A DNA stretch of 64,000 bases from NCBI GenBank assembly GCA_025174535.1, contig JALBUN010000023.1, forward strand, positions 3,844,001 through 3,908,000, given 5' to 3'. The stretch comes from Cantharellus purpuraceus (taxonomy: Eukaryota; Basidiomycota; Agaricomycetes; Cantharellales; Hydnaceae). The position numbers and the translations under genes were made by a program. This document shows positions 21,156-34,600 of this stretch, one piece after another (positions within the stretch are counted from its first letter, which is position 1; each line of letters starts with the position of its first letter). The notes beneath the pieces were generated by a model. It searched no databases. It was not told where the DNA came from and was given only the letters and a program-made list of their open reading frames with translations.

Positions 21156-22208
21156 ATGTTCCCTGTCTGTCGCCAGTGTCGAATACCTATTGTAACTCCC
21201 CGCAATGGCATTGCGGCCACCTTCCAGCGTTGCATCTCATCCACCACTCCTGTGCTAGCGGGACGCAAGAAAAAGAGCAATCCACCACCTGTCCTCTCCA
21301 AGAAAAAGCTGCAGGCGAAGGAAAGAAGACGAGAACTCAAACGAGCTCTCCAGAGGAAAGACCCTTATGAAGACGAGAAAATGTCCCTTCTTCAAGCTAT
21401 CAATGTCTTGCGTGTGCGAACGTTCCCTGTCCCTCGTCCAAAATTATGTTGCCTGATTTCATTCGCACCCTCGCTCTCAGGCTGTGGAAGTCGCAAACGC
21501 AGACGCAACCTATGAACTGGTGATCAAGGTGCTTTTGGGGAAGAAGTCAGCAGTGCCCCGGGGGCGGATTTCCCTCCCTTTTGTACCCAAACCCGCCAAG
21601 GCCGACCGGATTCTCGTCTTCGCTGAAGGTCGTGCAGCAGAGAATGCCAAACGCGCCGGTGCAGATATCGTCGGTGGTACTGACCTTATTGATGGCATAT
21701 TGTCTGGACGACACCAGGCCAACCTTATATTGTCTACACCGGACTTGGTTAAGTCCATTGCACCAAAACTTGGAAGAGTTTTGGGCCCTAGAGGAATGAT
21801 GCCAACAGAAAGACGTGGAACGGTGATGGCAGATCCCGGAGGTTTTATTATGAAACTGAAAGGCAGCAGCGAATGGAAAAGCGACAAAGGTGGTGCTATA
21901 AGGACTCCAATCGGAAAGGTGAGTGATTTGTGTTTGGTGTGGTATCTGATGTGAATGACGGTATCCCGTTGCAGATGAATTTCCCTGTGGAAAGGGTGAT
22001 TCAGAATGTGCGGCACTTTGTTGACGTGGTGAAGAAAGGGGTCAAACAAGATGAAAAGGCTGAAAAAGGAGGCCAACAACGTAAGACGGAGGTTTATCCT
22101 TATACGCTGCTTAAAGTCTGATTCATTATTCATTCAGCAACTACTATCCAGCGGGTTATCCTCAGTTCACAACAGGGACCCGGGATTACCCTTTCAGACG
22201 TGTTATAG
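21156..22208 (+). CDS. MRPL1: Mitochondrial large-subunit ribosomal protein L1 (uL1m)
   Basis: Component of the L1 stalk of the mitochondrial ribosome. Exons 21156-21413, 21481-21918, 21975-22080, 22138-22208; 290 residues, in frame. The L1 family core is clear: GRISLPFVPKPAKADRILVFAEG, ADIVGGTDLIDGI, LILSTPDLVKSI and the L1 signature APKLGRVLGPRGMMP, then GAIRTPIGKMNFPVERVIQN. The C-terminus QRVILSSQQGPGITLSDV matches the last strand of L1. The first 80 residues are basic with hydroxylated residues (RCISSTTPVLAGRKKKS), fitting a mitochondrial presequence and a fungal extension. It runs divergent from the GGC1-like gene. Confidence 0.9.
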
Positions 22209-22712
22209 CGATGTAATATCATCTTTATCAGTCGTAACTATCGGTTGCTCCCTGTCATTCGACAGACCTGATATCCATACTCTGATGGTCCAGCCCACGA
22301 CTAACAGACATAGTCAAGCTCTCTGCCATTGAAGTTGTTCGCCGTGCCAGAAGTTTTAATGATCATACAAATATGCATGTTTCCACGTATGATTAGAGTC
22401 ATCAGACACTTTTTACAAGTAGTACGTAAGGCTCCACGCCAGAAGAGTCATATATCAACGACATGGTTATAGCAACAGCAATCTTGGAAATTTACATGAT
22501 AGTATTAGGGAACAGTGGGTATCCTCAAAAACAAAACGGGCCAACGGGCTTGCGTAGTGTTGAAAGCTGTAACCCCCGGGTATATAACGTGCAGAGCTGA
22601 TAGTATCGTTCTCGATCGTATTAAAAAAAGGCACTAGGATGCAGGTCACCTCTGGTCAGTCGAGCAAATATCTTCACTGTTGTACTGGAAGTCGCAAGGT
22701 ACGAAGGATGGG

Positions 22713-24100
22713 CTAGTAGTTGGCCTGTATAAATCGTTTTGACGATGTCTCGTGCAGATGAGGAAGCGGTATGTCAAACAGCACGGTTCGTGATGGGGAA
22801 GGCGCAGGAGAGGATGCGGAGTGCGCATCTGGCAAGGTGTTGTGGGGTATTGATGCCGGGGGTATCTGAATGGATGCATATTGGAAGGTGTTTTGGTGTG
22901 CAGCTTGTTGCATTGAATCTGATGTGGCCGATTCTTGGGAATACATAGATGTTGTTTCTTGGGTAGTATTTGAGGATGGAGAAAAGAGGAGATTGGAAGT
23001 TGACGGTAAGTTGGCAGCTGGTGCCCCTCTTTCCATGCTCATTGTAGCAGATAATCTGGAACGGCTTGGGGATTGTAATTCACCTCCTGGTGTTTCAAAA
23101 CTCAAATCTGCGGATTCTTGATCATTTAAATGATTAAAGGCCATCTGTCGCCGACGATAGATAGTATATCCGATGCCTAGCGCGAGGGCTGCCAGAAAAG
23201 CGAGAGATGGAATAACGATGGCTGCAATGGTGTGAGCATCAAGGCGTGGATTGTGAGTCGTGTTCGGCACGGGCGTCGTGGGTATCGGGGTAGAAGAATC
23301 ACTGATCGTACATAGCTGAGTACAGAGATAGAATTGAAGAGATGAAACATTCGTGCCTCATACATGTGGTTGATAGACCGCATGAGCCTCCTGTTGAAGA
23401 AGCGGAGATGCTGGCGATGATCCCTGTACCAGATATGCTAAAACACCGGGTTAAGCCACGAGTCGTATACGGCATGTCATACATGAGTACCTGTACATGC
23501 TGGCATCTGGTGATGCGACACCCGTGCTTGACATATCACCACTCTGCGAGGACTCGAAGCTTGATATATTAACACTCAGCGCAGGCTCAGATCCTATTTG
23601 TGACAAAGAGAGACTGGAAAATAATTGAGGGAGTTAGACTGTGGAGACAAAATTTATGCTGACATTTCGGGGGGCCGAACAGTACTGGTGAGGGTTATAG
23701 AAGTTGCTTCAGGTGCCAAGTATCTATTGTGATGAAATTTGTCAATGAATCTACCACAGTGCACGTGTCATACTTACCTATCCGTATGAGCTGACGATAA
23801 GGGACTTATCCATTGTACAGTAGTTGACGTCGTAGTAGACGGTGGAGAAACACTGATTGAAATGAGCTACATAGTGTCGTTTAAGGCGTTGAGAAAATTA
23901 CCTGTTGGTTGACGATTGGCTGCTTGTTATAGTTACAGTAAGTCCAAAATCCTCTCTTTGAAATTTCAGTAGCGTACCTGCATGAAGCGCTAGGAGAAGG
24001 TAAAATGGGGTATAATGATATTATTGGAATTATTCCGCTACTAGTAATGAAACATGCTTTCGTCTTGAGTAAAGTGCGGACAAACAGGACTCTAGCACTC
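22713..24100 (-). CDS. Probable single-pass surface protein with Ser/Thr-rich tail (N-terminal exons uncertain)
   Basis: The last exon (23301-22713) encodes PIPTTPVPNTTHNPRLDAH, then one strong transmembrane helix (TIAAIVIPSLAFLAALALGIGYTIY), an RRR stop-transfer and a 140-residue Ser/Pro-rich cytoplasmic tail. Upstream pieces look like an extracellular domain: GFWTYCNYNKQPIVNQQ ending at a splice site near 23901, CFSTVYYDVNYCTMDKSLIVSS near 23775-23830, and a Ser/Gly/Thr-rich piece SGTGIIASISASSTGGSC. The layout resembles fungal Mid2/WSC-like cell-surface sensors, but I recognise no defined domain. I could not join the third-last and last exons in frame with certainty, so the start codon and exon list are open. 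It converges on MRPL1. Confidence 0.5.
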
Positions 24101-24351
24101 ACAGAAGCCCGTTGACCGGATAGGGTACTTCGCGTGGAGTTGCTTTTGAAAGGAGTGCGGCCTTCAAGATCTGAAGAACAATGAAGAATCTTCTTGCCAT
24201 GGAGGGCCGGAAATAAAACAAAAAAAAGAGTGTGTGTGCCTAGACAGAGGAGGAAAGAGTATGTGGGTTGCTTGACGAAAAGAAAAGTCGTTGATTCTAG
24301 GGTATGAAAGGAGAGAAGGAAACCAAGCCTAGGATGGCAGGTGCACTTCAC

Positions 24352-26059
24352 CTGTATATGTATAACCCATGGGAAGTTGAGGTACTGCCGTGAGGGAGTT
24401 CATCTTGCATCCTGACTTCCAAATCCAAGGCAACTCGCGTTCAACATCGGATCTTGACATAAGGGATGGGGCAAAAACAATTCGATCTGCAAATGATGTA
24501 TTTCAGTACCACAGCCAGAACTTCGATTGGCCTTTAGCATTGGATGTTAACGACGTTGCAGATTCTGCCATTGAGGTGATTTCGTGATATCATGTCGTTG
24601 TCACGGTTTTGTAGAGAACACTTCTTTAATACTTCTCTACCATCATGTGGACTGAGGCGACCAAGTGATTAACAAGCTCATCTGAGAAAGACGCCGTCAT
24701 GCGAGTGGCTAATGAAATTTCACCATCAGTTCATGCTGAAGTCATGCTAAACTTGAGTAAGGAAGAACGTCACCAGGGAAGCTTGATTCATGATGCACCG
24801 TGGCGGAGTACTGATTGTGCATAGCAGATTCTTTGGACGGATGAATTATTTCGTTGTGTCATGGCATTGAACAATCTAGAAGCAAGTAGGAAGTTTACAA
24901 TTCAACGTCTCCTCAACCATCCCTGTATGGTCAAACTCACCACCCTCTATCAAACATCCGGAATTCTTTCGCGCATCTCAAAGCCGCTACTAAGAATATG
25001 TTAGCAAATGTTTTCAAATTTCAAGCTAAATTTATCATCAGTCTGCAGTAGTTTATATAAAAATGACGCGAAGATTCTCGGGCTCCAAGCTAACTATCAG
25101 GAGCAACTTTATGTAAGCGAGTCGGCGACACGGTCCTAGTACAACACCAACAACCTCCGTCACTTTTTTTTTGGAGAACACGCGCTATCGCATTGTTGGA
25201 TCGTGACGGTTCAACTTGGTATAAGGGGGAAAAACTCTTGACGAGTTACCTCAGTCTTAGCTTTCGTATCGAAGTCGTTTATTAGGATGCATACATTCTT
25301 CGGCCTACCAGATCTCCCCCAGCCATCTGTCAACCCTGAAGTCGTTAACGCTCCAAGTGCCAATGACTCCACAGAGGATATTCCATGGCTTTTGCTTGTT
25401 ATGGATGTTGCTCTCTCAGAGGAATCCGCTGTTGATGACTTTGTTGTCATACTTCTTTGTGCGTTCAGTTACAGAAGAAAGGGTATGAGTCTGAGCAGGA
25501 AAAATATCACACTTGTTGGTTGCGAAGAGAATATGTGTGCGAGAACGGATGTCTGCCGCATGGATGAAAATCAAATCCCCTTGCTTGTGGCCTCCTGTTA
25601 AATCGTGGGAGAGGTGACAGTTTTTGGTTCCCGTAACCGAGATGAGCATGGGGTCTGCCGGCATCGGCTCTCCCTCTAGCTTTGATGCTTGTCCGGAAAG
25701 ACTCACGGCACATACGGGACTGAAGCAAAGCTACGTGTTATTGCAGGATTGACTTAACCAATTACACACTTCGACAGCACGACGACGACCGCTGATTGTA
25801 AACATCAATGTACAGACTAGCTTGGACGCAGTAAGTCACTTTGAGAAAAAGGGTTACACATAGGCTACTACTGTGGTTCTCAAAAGTCACGATATCGTTA
25901 CGGTTAGTTAATATAACAATGTGCTCTCTATTTTTTCGGTTAACTAGAAAATGTGACTCAGAGACGTCGGTGTTGTGTTACGACACTTTCAATTCTCATC
26001 TATATTTCAGCACCTACTATAGTGTATAACCACTTGATGATAGTACAAAACGCAGAGTA
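24352..26059. other. Intergenic region with weak coding signals
   Basis: No gene can be assigned. Between about 25416 and 25706 the minus strand has an open frame that reads like protein (SLSGQASKLEGEPMPADPMLISVTGTKNCHLSHDLTGGHKQGDL in outline), followed at 25211-25450 by another short minus frame (GWGRSGRPKNVCILINDFD). These could be two exons of a small or broken gene, but no start, splice pattern or family is clear. The part next to DUF6535 copy B (26000-26059) shares the 3' flank seen behind copy A (CTCTGCGTTTTGTAC read on the minus strand). Confidence 0.3.
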
Positions 26060-29000
26060 TTACCGTAAAACGTCTTTCCACAAGACATCCAGTAGCTCCC
26101 ATATGTCTTCGTTCAGATTTGGTAGTCCCCGATGCCCCAAAGAGTCATATTCCTGTCTAAGCTCCACTGGAGCTACGCTTTGTTCTCTCTGCCGTTTTTC
26201 TTCGTCGAGCTTATCACAGACCTGTTCGACCAGCTGAATTAGCTGATGCATTTCTGCTCTGTTGTCCCACTGCTCCCAGTGCTTCTTAGCATATGCAGCA
26301 ACAGATGGAAGGCTTTCGACAAGACCCCGACTGGAAAGTTCCTCCCAATTCTCCGAGGTTGCATCAGCAAAGAAGGCAAACGAGAACATGTAACGCCAGG
26401 CTCGCAGAATAAGTGGCCAAATCGGATACGTCTGGATGGCTTTAGAGAATTCGTGGTCTTCGCCAACGGCATCGACGATTGCAAAAACGCATGTGAGATG
26501 CACGGCGAACGTTCCATTGACAACATTAGTCCGAAGTTGAGACAACAGTATGTCAGCAATCGCAAGACAGCTCCTGAAATGGCCATGGCGATCAAGGTGG
26601 CCATGCCATGTTGGCTCTTTGGAAAGGGCACAGAGCAAGCCAAGGTAGCATCGATCCCGGAGCCAGTTGATGTCCAACAATACATTGAACGGGTCGTCGA
26701 CGGAGGTGCTAGCATGTTGTTGCATAGGAGGATCATGTGCCCGCATCACTGAATACAGAGCCCTTGAAAAGAGATATCGGAGTGGTTCGTCATCCCTGTC
26801 CATTGATGCTACTTCTGTTCGAAGTGCATAAGCTGCGCTCAAGGCTGCATGGCGTGTGCGAAGTGGGACTTCCGACTCCATAAACCGGATCATCGTTTGA
26901 ATGTAGAGATGCTCCCATTCGAGAGTACTTGGGGAGCCACGCAGACCCGCCAATGCCGCAAAAGCATCTCCAATTGCAATGTAATCAGTGCCTTGACCAA
27001 CCTGCACAAGGTAATCCACCAACATGTCAAACTGTGCCTGTGTGTGCCATTCGGGTGGTCCACCCAAGTATTTTGACTCTCCAGACCCGGTTCGGTACAG
27101 AAATGTCCAGACCTTAAACTCCTCCGCCATCATAGAATACAAAAAGCTGAGACGAAGTGCAGCCATGACTTCTTTGGAATAAGTTTGATCTCCCTCTGCG
27201 CTTTGATCCTCAAGGAGGCAAAAGCAGAGCTTGAGACACTGGACAGACCTTGGATAATTGTCCTCATCTTGGCCGTGTTTGCTGTATGCTAACGGCAGAA
27301 GGAACTTCTTTGCGTCCAGGGCATACCCTCTGTGTGAAACTGGAGCTTCGCTCAGAAGCAAATATAATACACGGTCTATCACCAAGCCTTGGAGATGCCC
27401 GATGGCTGCGCTAGAAGATTATGAGGCGGTGACCTACGACCTAGCATGACCAAGCTTACCTCTTGTCAACCTTTGCCAAATGTCGCCTACTTGGTTGTAG
27501 GCCAACCACCATGCCTGCTAATAGCAGACAGTCGGCCACCAGGCGGGAAGGGGACTTTTGGTCACGGAGGCACTTGTTGATAAACTTATGCACAAAGGTG
27601 AGAACACTGGGGTGTCGGTCTCCGTTGTGCAAATGGTAAGTGAGAGTATGCGCCATCCACATGCGGTCAGAGAACGGAAGGGATGTGACGTCTAGGTCAT
27701 AGGGCCTCTCAATCACACAAGAAATGAGCTGGAAGTCTTGATTGTTAGGCATTGAGCGGAAATGGCGACCATTGACCAATAGGTTGTGATTCCGAATGCT
27801 CAATAGACCCTGCAGACCATGCTCAATGTACAAGTGGAAGATTGCCTTTAAGCAAGTTCGCACTCGCTCCCGTGTGTGGGGAGTTAGCTTCCATGGAGAA
27901 GACACATACACATATAGCTGGCTTGTCAGCTGATCCAACACCACAGTCACATCGTCCCCGTCCGGCCACTCAACATCTGGTACCATCTGCAATGCAGTAG
28001 TGATGACGTCCATGTCTGTAGACGTCTCGATAATCCATTGGATGGAATGTGCTCCAGCTGCATCTGCAGGATAATCTAGAAGGTCTAGATAAATCTCCTT
28101 GAAAGAGACTAGCTCCTGCGAACCCCCGCCTGACTCTGAGTCATTAGTCAGGGATAGGGTTCTTAGCCGCAAGGCTGACCGTATTCGCAGGAGAGATATG
28201 CGAAAGCGTGTAATTGATCTGGAGACCATATCCTTTCCAAACTCGAAGACACCTCTTAGGAACTCTTGTAGATCGGTCAGGAAGCCGGCCCAGGACTGAT
28301 AGCGCGCTCGACGTGCCCAGACCACGATTGTCTCTTGAAATGCACGCAGGACGCGGTTAAGAATCGTCGACACAGGGGTCTGGAATGGGCAGTCCGGTGA
28401 TTTCAAAGAAGCGACCAAAGTAAAGAAATAGAATATCACTCCAAACGAAGTTGCTCCCATAATGACACTTGCAACTGTGTGCTGTAGGGTCCAGATGTTT
28501 GCCGCGAGAGCTACCCCGAAGAACAGCAGGGACAGCTGCAGGAGAATCGGCAGGGAGGCGACGATGGTATTGAAATGCCAAGTTTTCAACCCGTCCAGCT
28601 TCCGCTGCCTCCGTATGCACCGCTCATGCAAGGCGCCATGTCCGAACCGTGAGGTCTTGAAATGGCCAAGCCATTGCTTCCCAAGGACACCACCGAAAGC
28701 AGCGAGAAGACTCATAGACAGACTGCTATAGACGAGCGACTGAACCCAAATGACCATAGAGCTGGGTCCCTTCCAGACAGGAAGGGACGCCTCTTGATCT
28801 GAGAACGTGCCATTGTTAACCTTGTTAATCAAGACCTTTAACAGCGCATTTGTTGTATCACTCGGCTGGGGGCTCAAGCTAGATTGCATGTTGACTATGA
28901 AGGCAGAGCTGACTGAGGAGAATAGACCAGCCTGAAGGGTCAAAAGACGCTTCCGTTGAGTCCAGGAGAGAGAATATAGCGGAAGACATACGAATATGAG

Positions 29001-29309
29001 GAGCGCATCCAAGTCACGATTATGCCTGTCAATGAGTTCGTCATCGTGTTGGTTAGCTATTCGCTCATACGACGTCCAGTACTCTGAGGCTACGTTCTTT
29101 TCAGCGTGTGGAGAGGGCTCAGAACCTTGCACTACGTTCGGGATATGCCGAGGAGAGGTTTCAAGTCTGGAGACTCACATCAATGACGTTCTCCAATATA
29201 CAGAAATATGCACGTACTGGGTGGTATGTCGTGATTGAGACTCTGGAGCAGCCGATGAATTACTGGCGTTAGGGTTAGGTGGAGGCATCGGTGCTGTGGG
29301 TTCAGTCAT
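26060..29309 (-). CDS. DUF6535 domain protein, copy B (four exons, intact)
   Basis: Minus-strand exons 29309-29218, 29166-28992, 28931-27460, 27410-26060; 1029 residues with consistent phases. Intron donors are GTACGT, GTATGT and GTAAGC, all strong. Start codon ATG at 29309 (MTEPTAPMPPPNPN). The N-terminal DUF6535 domain (ASEYWTSYERIANQHDDELIDRH, then ALLIF joined to AGLFSS) and four hydrophobic segments are as in copy A, and the C-terminal module has WHGHLDRHGHFRSCLAIAD and PIWPLILRAWRYMF. Differences from the other copies are spread over the whole length, so it is not a recent duplicate. Function is unknown; expression could be driven by the shared upstream module near 29390-29600. Confidence 0.85.
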
Positions 29310-31644
29310 GGTGGAGCGGGGAAGGAACTACGAAGGCTCGTCGAAGGCACAAATGCCTGACTTATCTTGCCTTCATCATTTCCCACACAAATCTAGGCGC
29401 GTGTCGGCACCAGGGGAAGCAAATAAGGTTTGGCACCAAAATGTTACATCGGAAGCCAGTTGTAATGCAGTGTACGCTAGCGTTGAGTTTTGTTAAGCTA
29501 GGTTCAGTTTGGTGGTACAATTACTGTCAGCTGCATAAGCTGTGGCAGCTCTATGAAGCAGTAGGGCAACCTGTGACTTAAAAACAAATTCCCCTAATGA
29601 GCTTGTGTTTATACTGACGGCGTGGAAAGTGCGACGAGGAGCAGGAAAGGGGTCTGTGACATCTAATGTGAGAGTGACAACAAGTCTATCAGAAGTATTA
29701 ATAATTTGAGCACCTCGGGCGCAATGCCTGTCGCATCAGAGAGCAGAGTTACGGCGTGGGAATATTGTGCATATGGATGCTATGAGGTATTAAAATACTT
29801 GACAGATAAACTCAGCGTGTGTGCATTGAACACGACTGCCTATAATCTAAATACCTGACAGATAAACTGTAATGACAAATAAGTGAACATAGTATTTAGG
29901 GATAATAAAGCAACTCCCTACCTCAGCGTGTGTGTATTAAACACGACTGAGGGAAGGGAGACAGCTGCGACTCCTTTATATATATCATCGCAGCTGTGAA
30001 GTAAGTACTAGTGGAATAAATAGATTTAAATATGGTGGAGCGTCGTCATGTGGATTGAATGAGTAATGTCCCGCATTGTGACAACCCGTGTTGAGCGTTG
30101 GTATGGTAGGATCCCGTATCCGATATTCCAACATGAGGCCTGTATACTGTTTTGACTAGCAGCTCGTCCCACTTGCATCCTACAACACCCACACTACCTT
30201 CAAATTTCGTGACGCAAACACCAAGAAACCGCATCGAATCACTTGCCCTTCATTCACACCGTCTACGCCCACTCTCAACCGGCCTACTCAGCTCCTCTGC
30301 CATGGACATCACCCTCCTTGCTTTCAGATTCTGTCTCACCATTCTCTTATCTACCGTTTTTGAATCTATGAATGTACTGATACGTAGCGCTGTTCCCCCA
30401 CGTTGATTATTCACCACAGGATCTATTTGTTACAGCGATTTAAAAAACTGCCGCGAGCTCCGGATATGTATATGAGGCATCGGAGGGATATAAGTACTTT
30501 AGAATCACTGTCTGATGCTAGACTCTGTAAACAAAGGTGCTCCGAGGTATCAGACGAGCGGCTGAGAGAACATGTGCATTAGGGCTCATAATCTACCACA
30601 GCGGTGTATGTTCCTCTCAGTCGTTATTACCTCTGTAAAGAGCGTCACACCTCCGACGCTCACAGAACCATATCGTCAACGTTCTATAAAATCAACGTGA
30701 CAAGGAGCCCCGCAGCTGCGGTTGGTGAAGCGGCTTATCCAGCAGTAAAGGTTACTATGCATGCGCACCTTCCTGATCTCCCAAGGGCCTAATCGCCGTT
30801 GGAGCGAAGGTATGAAGCCCTTAGATAATATTATACTCCTGCCTTGAGGCATTCAAGCGATTCATTGTTTGCAGAGAAGCTAGTAACCTGAACTGTATAT
30901 CAGTTAGACTAGGTAGTAATGAAAGTAATAACATATAAAACTAACCTGAGTCTGGAGTAAACGAAGACCGAGGAATCTCGAATGAAAATTGCTCGAGCCT
31001 CAAAAGTTCGGGCTAACAACCCCGTTCCATACGTGCGTGTACCATGATCCCCATGATATGCATGCATTCTAGTAGCCGTTATTGAATGTCGTGGACCGTA
31101 ATGTGCCAGATGACATAAGCTTGTCGTCCCACAACATTCATTGCCCGAGGTAACTGCCGCCGGATGGTGTGTTACCCACAGACTCCCTTTCTCAATTTGT
31201 TGTCATGATTGACATTTTTTCCTTTCATTTAGGATGCTGGAGGTCCCCGCTGACATAGCCACGGCACATTTTCTATGCGCGCACCGTCCTGGCGGCTTCT
31301 TACTGCACCCCTGTACTAGCTTTCGTCCTCGCCGTTGTACTTCGGCTTTTATCTGGCAGGTACCTTAATGTTTGGGTCCTCGCAGTCTTAGTACCGATCT
31401 CTTCGATGATATGTCGCCACTGCGAAAAGGATAATATTTAGCACACCCGCTATGCAAATACTGTACAGCGGATGGTTGTATTTTGGGTTAGAAGCTCAGA
31501 CCAGGGTCATGGGCTAGTCCGCAGGCTATCTCCCAATCGGGGGTGGCTCTCCTAGCGAATGCCCTGGAAGTTAGCGCCCAGTTCCACAGCGTCAATACAA
31601 ACTTTTAACAAATTGTCGCCTTTTCGTAAGTTTGTATCTTGACC
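29310..31644. other. Intergenic region with diverged DUF6535 upstream module and small direct repeats
   Basis: 29390-29600 resembles, on the minus strand, the upstream module of the other DUF6535 genes (GGTTTGGCACC, GCATAAGCTGTGGCAGC), more diverged. CTCAGCGTGTGTG followed by ATTAAACACGACTG or a close variant occurs at about 29811 and 29922, and GACAGATAAACT occurs twice nearby. CAGCTGCGA (about 29961) pairs with TCGCAGCTG (about 29987). From 30100 to 31640 I see no supported gene; the last few hundred bases should hold the RasGAP promoter. Confidence 0.4.
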
Positions 31645-34600
31645 ATGCCTGAGCAAGGCCTTGACACAGAACGAGATGCCAGACTGCCTCCAATACTCTC
31701 TCCCTCTTTTAAACCTACCCTCTCAACGCGGTCAGCATTGCCCATAGATGAGCTCAAGGCTAGCGCCAGTCTTGGCGCCAGCGACAAGGGCGCATGTTCT
31801 GTTGTCACGGAGAAACCAGAGGACACCAGAAGCATGGCTATTGAAGGTGCGAGAACTCCGGATCCTATGCGGAGAAGACATGGCTCTGGCTCTACGTCGG
31901 TGTCAGCCACATACGCAGGTCCCATTGCGGAACGCGTAGTTCTCGGGGTTCTCGAGAAAATCAAGATGAAGGTATCTTTCAATATTCGTCTCTGTTTAGC
32001 AGCGTCCAGCTAAAACCTACCTTCCCGACAGCTTCCTGTGTATTCGGGGCTTACATTAAATGACCTTGCGCAGGATGCGACGTTGCACATCGCTGGCCAG
32101 TTTCTTTGTTTCCTCGTTGCTCCTTCCCCTTCTCAGTCCTCGCCTAATCACGCATCCACTTCCTCCGTCTGTGATTCCCGGGAAACTACGTCAGCCTCAA
32201 ATGCTCGCCCTTCACCTCCCTGTCCGTTAGGGGGTGCAAACATTGCTGTACGTGGGCTGTGTGAATTATTGGAGAGAGTGAGCAAGGTGTGTCACCATCT
32301 AAAACACTCTCCCTTGGAAGTTAATAACTATTCCTTTTAAACGTAGCTGCAAGCATCCCCAGTCCAAGTTCTCCACTCCCAAGTCTTCCTCCTCCAATGG
32401 CTATTGCGCTTTCTGGCTGCGCGTTTCCCCGAGCCTGTCGTCCCTGAGCTTGAACCTGAAATTGAGTCTTCCCAACAGCCTGGATTTCCCTTTGTGCCCG
32501 AGGCGTGTGATTCCAACCCCTTGTTTCCGTCCGGAAGTTCCGTCCGGCCTTCACCAATGTCCACGAGTAATCTCGGAACTTCATCTCTACACACCAATGC
32601 ACATTCCCCACATCAGTTCTCTCGCGATGTACACTCAAATTCTTTCCCAACTTCAATTGTTTCAGGCACTAACAATGCAAAAGAAGATACAAAAGGAGAT
32701 ACACAAAGCCTGAAGTCAAATTCAGATCTCTACGCAACACCTATTTCCATCACGCCTCTCGACCCCATCGTTGCTTCATACGTCCTATCCGTCCTTCTTA
32801 CATTTATTCCTTGTCGAACTGGAGACCTCGTGGGATGTTCAAACGATTCTTCTGCTGTGGCAGCGGGGGCTCGTCGGGATCCAACAGCACTCCGCACACC
32901 TACACAGCTACATACGCGCCTGACGCCTATTCTGCCAATACCGCTGCACGGCTTTGAGGACTTTGCTTCCCCTGCCCTGCACGCAGACGGCGCGGGGTTG
33001 TTGTGTCCGGGTGTCGTGTGGGATGTCGACACGAATACTCAGCTTCATCAACTTCATTGTCAGCCGCCCAAGACTTCCATCACCAAGATGCCTTTTGTCG
33101 TAGGTTCTGGTGCGAATTCATTTTCTGGCCCTGGTGCACACCTCCTGTCTGGGACAAGGATGTGCATCCAGCCGTACACGGCGCTGCACAGACGTATGGA
33201 TACATACCCAGCCACGCTATGCTTTCTTCCGCCATCGATGCTGCTGGCGAGGTATGCAGCACGGTGTGTGTATTTTATCAGTAAGAGCGGTAGGGATCAC
33301 ATAGTCGATAAAAGACTTCATGGTGGTGTTGAGGAAAAGGAAGCGGGAGAGCAGGGGGGGAGGGATGTGAGCGAGGTCGTTTGGAACCGGATCTTATGGA
33401 GGATGGGGAGACTAGCTGGCATCAGTGCGAATTCGGACCTAAGCGATAGTGGTGAAGGCGTTAACGTACAATATGAAGGAGGAGCGGGTGAGCAAGATCG
33501 AGAGTCGCGCAGTCTGGAGCGAGAAAGGGAGAGAGACAAGGGGAGAGGGAAGGGAATGGTCAAATTGAAGGAGAAAGAAGGGGCAGGCCTCAGAGGATTT
33601 CAACGAGACTTGGGTGGGAAGTTCCATCGACGTCGCACGGTCCCCGCTTGGTCTGTGTCCGCAATACAAGGCCTAGGAGGATATGAGCTTAGTCATTCGT
33701 GGGGTGGCCTAGATAGAGGACAAGAACGTAGCGGGCACTTTCGTCCCCGGGTGGGGCTCGGATGGCAGGGTGAAGAAGATGTGGTGGAGTTGCGGATGCT
33801 GGGGTTTGTGGCGATGCGGAAGGAGCGGTTATGTGAGATCGTGAGAGGTGAGTTTCTATTGTATTGTTGCGCTGTTTTTTTGCCCTGGTGTTTATGTTAT
33901 TTCCACTCGCTCAATTTCAACTCTAAATTGATATGATTGCGTTGTTCGCAGAGCTCGCATCACTTCTTGGCAATATGTCACCCCCCGCACAAGGCGCAGC
34001 CGCCGTCGCCGTTCGCGCAAGCGTTTTTGCATGGCTCGAGGATGCACCCGAAGAGTTTATAAGACTTGCAGGTGGGAAATCATCGGTGTACACAGGCAAT
34101 TCCCCTGGCACGATTGATATCGTAAGTCACGGTATACCAGAAGATAAGGGAGGGGTTCCAAGCCCACAGAGCACAAAACCAGGACGACGCATTGATGGCG
34201 CAGAGAGGCTGTTCGATCTAATGTTTGCACTTGCGAGGGACTATGGTAGTTCAGACCCTCAGAAAGATCACGGTCGTTCAGTGAACAATGTTGGAAGTGC
34301 AGAGGGCGTGGCCGTAAAGCAAATTACAGCAGTGTGCGCGCTGCTTTGGACAGCCGTGGGGACTCTATTTTGCGTATGTCCAGAGCGTGTGCGTGGTGCC
34401 GAGGATGGGAATAATGTAAGTCTTCCGTAGATTCACTTTTACCTTTCCCTTTGATTCTCGTGACGAGTGGGAAAATAGCTGATGCCTCTCTTGGCTGATA
34501 TCCTGGAGTGTTTCTCATTTCGCTAAATCAAACTGTACAGAACAACCTCCTTGCACAACTCGCACGTTTCACACACGCACCAGGTCCTAATGCGGACATT

